Shown: piece by piece, positions 5,324 through 7,670 of the stretch
How the letters are laid out: every line of letters starts with the position of its first letter
Position numbering within the stretch: the first letter of the stretch is position 1
Origin: Sulfurovum sp.
Lineage (GTDB): Bacteria > Campylobacterota > Campylobacteria > Campylobacterales > Sulfurovaceae
Direction of reading: 5' to 3'
DNA length: 7,670 nucleotides
Assembly (NCBI GenBank): GCA_015661535.1
Contig: DQVY01000078.1
Coordinates: forward strand, 1-7,670
Position numbers and translations under genes: made by a program
The notes under the pieces: generated by a model
Databases searched by the model: none
Told to the model about the DNA's origin: nothing
The model's input: the letters and a program-made list of their open reading frames with translations, nothing else

Positions 5324-5842
5324 CTACTTCACTAAACGAAGGTCAACTCTTCTGTTTCGGTCATAGCAGCTGTCATTAGGTTCTGTACATACAGGACTGC
5401 TTTCGCCAAAACTCACAATAACGGTTTTGTCAGAAGCAATACCTTGTGAGACAAGAGAATCTTTCACTGCTTTGGCTCTTTTAAGTCCCAAGGCATAGTT
5501 ATATTCATCTGTTCCAAACTCATCACAGTTCCCTTCTATCTTGATCTTCGAAGAGGAGGACATCGCTACTTTAATGTTGTTGTTCATGGCATTTTCCATC
5601 TCTGATGAAATGGTATAATCACCAAAGTCAAAATAAACCGATCTGAAGCCATCTGCACTGCTGTTATAACTGCCTGAAGATTCATTACCATAATTACTTT
5701 CATCAATACTCACCGTATCACCGGAGATGGCATTTGCATCGGAAATATTGTTGTTACTGCCGTTTAGATCAGGTGCTGTTTGTCCACATCCACTCAAAAA
5801 GAGTGCAATAACCGCGGTAAGTGTAAGTAATGTATGTGTCAT
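5324..5842 (-). CDS. pal: Peptidoglycan-associated outer-membrane lipoprotein Pal (Omp18-like)
   Basis: Pal anchors the outer membrane to peptidoglycan and interacts with TolB and TolA. The 172-residue precursor has a lipoprotein signal peptide ending in the lipobox L-S-G-C, with lipidated C19. A linker rich in Asn, Ser and Gly (about 27-63) spans the periplasm, followed by an OmpA-like peptidoglycan-binding domain (about 66-172). Conserved elements are V-Y-F-D-F (69-73), G-N-C-D-E-F-G-T-D-E-Y-N (104-115, the E. coli counterpart reads H-T-D-E-R-G-T) and D-R-N-R-R-V-D-L (161-168), which carries the diaminopimelate-binding arginine region. C152 and C159 bracket a loop and could form a disulfide. 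AGGA (5852-5849) 6 nt before the ATG supports the start. It lies 27 nt after tolB in the same direction. Confidence 0.95.
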   Translation of the reverse strand: MTHTLLTLTAVIALFLSGCGQTAPDLNGSNNNISDANAISGDTVSIDESNYGNESSGSYNSSADGFRSVYFDFGDYTISSEMENAMNNNIKVAMSSSSKIKIEGNCDEFGTDEYNYALGLKRAKAVKDSLVSQGIASDKTVIVSFGESSPVCTEPNDSCYDRNRRVDLRLVK

Positions 5843-5869
5843 ATGAGATCCTTTTTTTCTTCTAAAATA

Positions 5870-7123
5870 TTACCAATCAATAGATTGGATCTTTTTACCG
5901 TTATAGGGGAACAATAAACTTTGTGAACTTGTTAAATTGATGTACCCTATAGAGGTGCTATAGCCTGTTTGCTTTAAGTACAGTACGACCGAACCGTCTG
6001 CTGAAAAACGAGGGAACTGATTTGTTCCTCTGGTGGTAATGGGTCTTGTACTGGAACTTCCCGAAGTCGCCAAGTAGAGGTTAAAGGTATTTTTACCAAA
6101 GGCATTGTTACTTTCTCTACTTGAGTAGACTATCTTGTTGCCATGGGCATCGCAGGCATTGTTCTTTCGACCACGGTACACTACCTGGGAGGTGGCTGCA
6201 GAAGTAATAGATTTTTTAAAAATATTCGGATATCCCAAACGGTTAGATACAAACACAATGCGACTCTCATTGTCAATATATCTACCATTGACATCGATAC
6301 CTTTAAAGTTTGTCACCCTTCTTTTAGACTTGCTTCCCACATTCATTTCAAAAATATCAGCCTGTCCTTCTGGTGCCATGGTCAATAAGATCTTTGAACC
6401 GTCTTTACTGACATCTGAACAGACCATCATGCCTTGAGAAGAGGCTATTTTTTGTTTTGACCCATTATAAATATTGAGCTTGTAAAGTGTAGGGATCAAC
6501 TCTTTGTACGAAGTGTAGTAGATAGCTCTTTGTTTTGCATCTGCCCACTTTGGAAAAAGGTTCAGTCCACCTTTGATGATTGTTTTCTTATACGTCATCG
6601 TATAGTCAGCCAGACGTATTTCACTCCGTCCCGGTGTGGTATATATAGCATACACGACATAACGGTTTATCCAGGAAATACTTGGATATTTCAGTATGTT
6701 ATTGACATCCGAGATTGCTTTGTGAAGTAAAAACGGCATTTTTGATCTTGCAGGCACAGCATAACTTTTTTTGAAAACCTGTGTGCCGTCAGATGCTTTC
6801 AAGAGACGTATAAAGAGTTTTGCACCTGATGTTTGTTTCATGCTGTACTTCAAAACATACTCCTTCCCTTTCAAGCCAGGCAAAATAAGGTTTGAAGTGA
6901 CATCTCCTTCATGGTGTGTTGTATCGGGTATAAAGTGACCAGAAATTTTGAGGTCTGAGAGTAAAATTTTAAATACCTGTGCATTTTTTACAGGAGAGCC
7001 ATCTACAAGGGCTATACGAGAACGATGTTCTACATCTGTCTCTATTTTCAGTGTTGCATCCACCCCAAAAAGGCTTAAAGTAAAAAAGTGTACCAATAAA
7101 ATAATGGAAAATAAATGTTTCAA
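5870..7123 (-). CDS. tolB: Tol-Pal system translocation protein TolB, TTG start
   Basis: TolB is the periplasmic beta-propeller protein that binds Pal and, in E. coli, TolA, controlling Pal release from peptidoglycan. The 417-residue product has a signal peptide (about 1-23, hydrophobic I-I-L-L-V-H-F-F, likely cleavage after V-D-A). The TolB N-terminal domain spans about 25-145 and propeller blades about 150-417, with repeats such as N-L-F-P-K-W-A-D, V-S-K-D-G-S-K-I-L-L-T and N-Q-F-P-R-F-S-A-D-G-S. Length is close to the usual 400-430. The start is TTG (7123-7121): AGGA at 7133-7130 sits 6 nt before it, an in-frame stop lies at 7153-7151 with no ATG after it, and the next in-frame Met is residue 95, too late to keep the signal peptide. 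It leads the tolB-pal-cpoB-ldt operon. tolQ, tolR and tolA are not next to it, unlike many relatives. Confidence 0.94.
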   Translation of the reverse strand: MKHLFSIILLVHFFTLSLFGVDATLKIETDVEHRSRIALVDGSPVKNAQVFKILLSDLKISGHFIPDTTHHEGDVTSNLILPGLKGKEYVLKYSMKQTSGAKLFIRLLKASDGTQVFKKSYAVPARSKMPFLLHKAISDVNNILKYPSISWINRYVVYAIYTTPGRSEIRLADYTMTYKKTIIKGGLNLFPKWADAKQRAIYYTSYKELIPTLYKLNIYNGSKQKIASSQGMMVCSDVSKDGSKILLTMAPEGQADIFEMNVGSKSKRRVTNFKGIDVNGRYIDNESRIVFVSNRLGYPNIFKKSITSAATSQVVYRGRKNNACDAHGNKIVYSSRESNNAFGKNTFNLYLATSGSSSTRPITTRGTNQFPRFSADGSVVLYLKQTGYSTSIGYINLTSSQSLLFPYNGKKIQSIDW

Positions 7124-7129
7124 ACCAAG

Positions 7130-7133
7130 TCCT
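7130..7133 (-). promoter_or_regulatory. Shine-Dalgarno that fixes the TTG start of tolB
   Basis: AGGA on the minus strand (within AAGGA) lies exactly 6 nt upstream of the TTG at 7123-7121. No ATG or GTG is available in frame between the upstream stop (7153-7151) and residue 95, so this site decides the start. Confidence 0.75.
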
Positions 7134-7155
7134 TGAATCTTTTCTATAGTCTAGT

Positions 7156-7164
7156 ATTGTATCA
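7156..7164 (-). promoter_or_regulatory. Candidate extended -10 promoter of the tolB operon
   Basis: Read on the minus strand, TG (7164-7163), one base and TACAAT (7161-7156) form an extended -10 element. It predicts a start near 7149 and a leader of about 26 nt to the tolB TTG. TATAGA at 7148-7143 is a weaker alternative. No clear -35 is present. Confidence 0.45.
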
Positions 7165-7203
7165 AGGCAGTCTTAAAGTCTTCATTCATTAATATTAAAA
7201 ATA

Positions 7204-7212
7204 TGTTAAAAT
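7204..7212 (+). promoter_or_regulatory. Candidate extended -10 for the AMMECR1-family gene
   Basis: TGT (7204-7206) followed by TAAAAT (7207-7212) resembles an extended -10. The implied start (about 7219) would leave a leader of only 12 nt that begins at the Shine-Dalgarno itself, which is short, so this is weak. The real promoter may lie slightly upstream in the same divergent spacer. Confidence 0.25.
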
Positions 7213-7230
7213 AACAGTAAGGAGAATCTC

Positions 7231-7670
7231 ATGACTGATATACTTATATCCCTTGCCAAAGCTGCTATTTTGGTTGCACTTAACCAGCCAGATACCTTTG
7301 ACTTGGAGCAGGCACTCAAAAACTACCCTATTTTAAAAGAAAATGCTGCTGTGTTTGTGACACTCACTACAGAACCCCATGCACAACTTCGCGGATGCAT
7401 TGGTTCACTGCAGGCACACAGACCTTTATACAAAGACATCATTGCAAATGCACAAGCAGCTGCTTTACGCGACCCCCGATTCAACCCCTTGACACTCGAT
7501 GAGTTTAAACATGTCAAAATAGAGGTTTCTATTCTCTCTAAACCCAGTATAGTTCATTATAAAGATATTGAGGATTTAAGAAATAAAGTCACACCTATGC
7601 AAGATGGTGTCATACTTAAATACAAAGAGAATCAAGCTACCTATCTACCTCAGGTATGGGAAGATCTTCC
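7231..7670 (+). CDS. AMMECR1-domain protein (AmmeMemoRadiSam system protein A), 3' end cut by window
   Basis: The 146 codons in view match the AMMECR1 family, named after a human protein of the same fold and widespread in bacteria and archaea. The hallmark L-R-G-C-I-G-S lies at residues 57-63. It is followed by N-A-Q-A-A-A-L-R-D-P-R-F-N-P-L (residues 77-91), V-K-I-E-V-S-I-L-S (98-106), G-V-I-L-K-Y and Y-L-P-Q-V-W at the end. Family members are typically about 180-200 residues, so roughly a quarter is missing. In many bacteria the domain is encoded beside or fused to a Memo-like protein and a radical SAM protein, together called the AmmeMemoRadiSam system, whose chemistry I do not know to be settled. 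Those partners are not in view but could follow downstream. AAGGAG (7219-7224) 6 nt before the ATG supports the start. It is divergent from tolB; no functional tie to Tol-Pal is implied. No signal peptide, so cytoplasmic. Confidence 0.93.
   Translation, partial: MTDILISLAKAAILVALNQPDTFDLEQALKNYPILKENAAVFVTLTTEPHAQLRGCIGSLQAHRPLYKDIIANAQAAALRDPRFNPLTLDEFKHVKIEVSILSKPSIVHYKDIEDLRNKVTPMQDGVILKYKENQATYLPQVWEDL

Noticed and set aside
7323..7517. Minus-strand 64-codon frame inside the AMMECR1 gene
   Set aside because: Antisense to strongly conserved AMMECR1 motifs, with no recognisable domain of its own.

Overview
This 7.67-kb window looks like ordinary chromosome from an AT-rich member of the Campylobacterota (epsilonproteobacteria), perhaps a Sulfurovum- or Sulfurimonas-like marine lineage. 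The assignment rests on protein character: a Pal lipoprotein with an N-C-D-E-F-G-T motif and a Cys-x6-Cys loop, the tolB-pal-cpoB order, and a hemerythrin gene. I could run no search, so the genus is inference. I see no transposase, integrase, CRISPR array, tRNA or rRNA, and every gene boundary looks intact except the two genes cut by the window ends.

Layout. Positions 1-981 (minus) hold most of proA, cut at its 3' end by the window. Divergent from it, 1103-2152 (plus) encodes a soluble PAS-GGDEF diguanylate cyclase, followed by proC at 2246-3004 (plus), so two proline biosynthesis genes flank a c-di-GMP gene. proC converges, with a 6-bp gap, on a two-gene minus-strand unit: hemerythrin (3392-3832), then a small cupin (3011-3379). 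From 7123 down to 3921 (minus) lies a cell-envelope operon: tolB, pal, cpoB (ybgF) and a YkuD-type L,D-transpeptidase. Divergent from tolB, 7231 to the window end (plus) encodes an AMMECR1-family protein (AmmeMemoRadiSam system protein A), cut at its 3' end.

How the genes work together. TolB, Pal and CpoB form the periplasmic and outer-membrane side of the Tol-Pal system, which links outer-membrane constriction to septal peptidoglycan work. The appended L,D-transpeptidase starts 7 nt after the cpoB stop, which suggests co-expression of a peptidoglycan-crosslinking or lipoprotein-anchoring enzyme with Tol-Pal. tolQ, tolR and tolA are not adjacent. The hemerythrin-cupin unit has the clearest regulatory signal here: a near-perfect FNR/Crp-type palindrome centred exactly 41.5 bp upstream of the start site predicted from a consensus TATAAT. 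That is the classic class II activator geometry and points to control by oxygen, nitric oxide or redox state.

No wholly new multi-gene system is evident. The items most worth following are the FNR-like site with the hemerythrin-cupin pair, the L,D-transpeptidase inside the tol-pal operon, the palindrome over the proC promoter, and whatever follows the AMMECR1 gene beyond the window.
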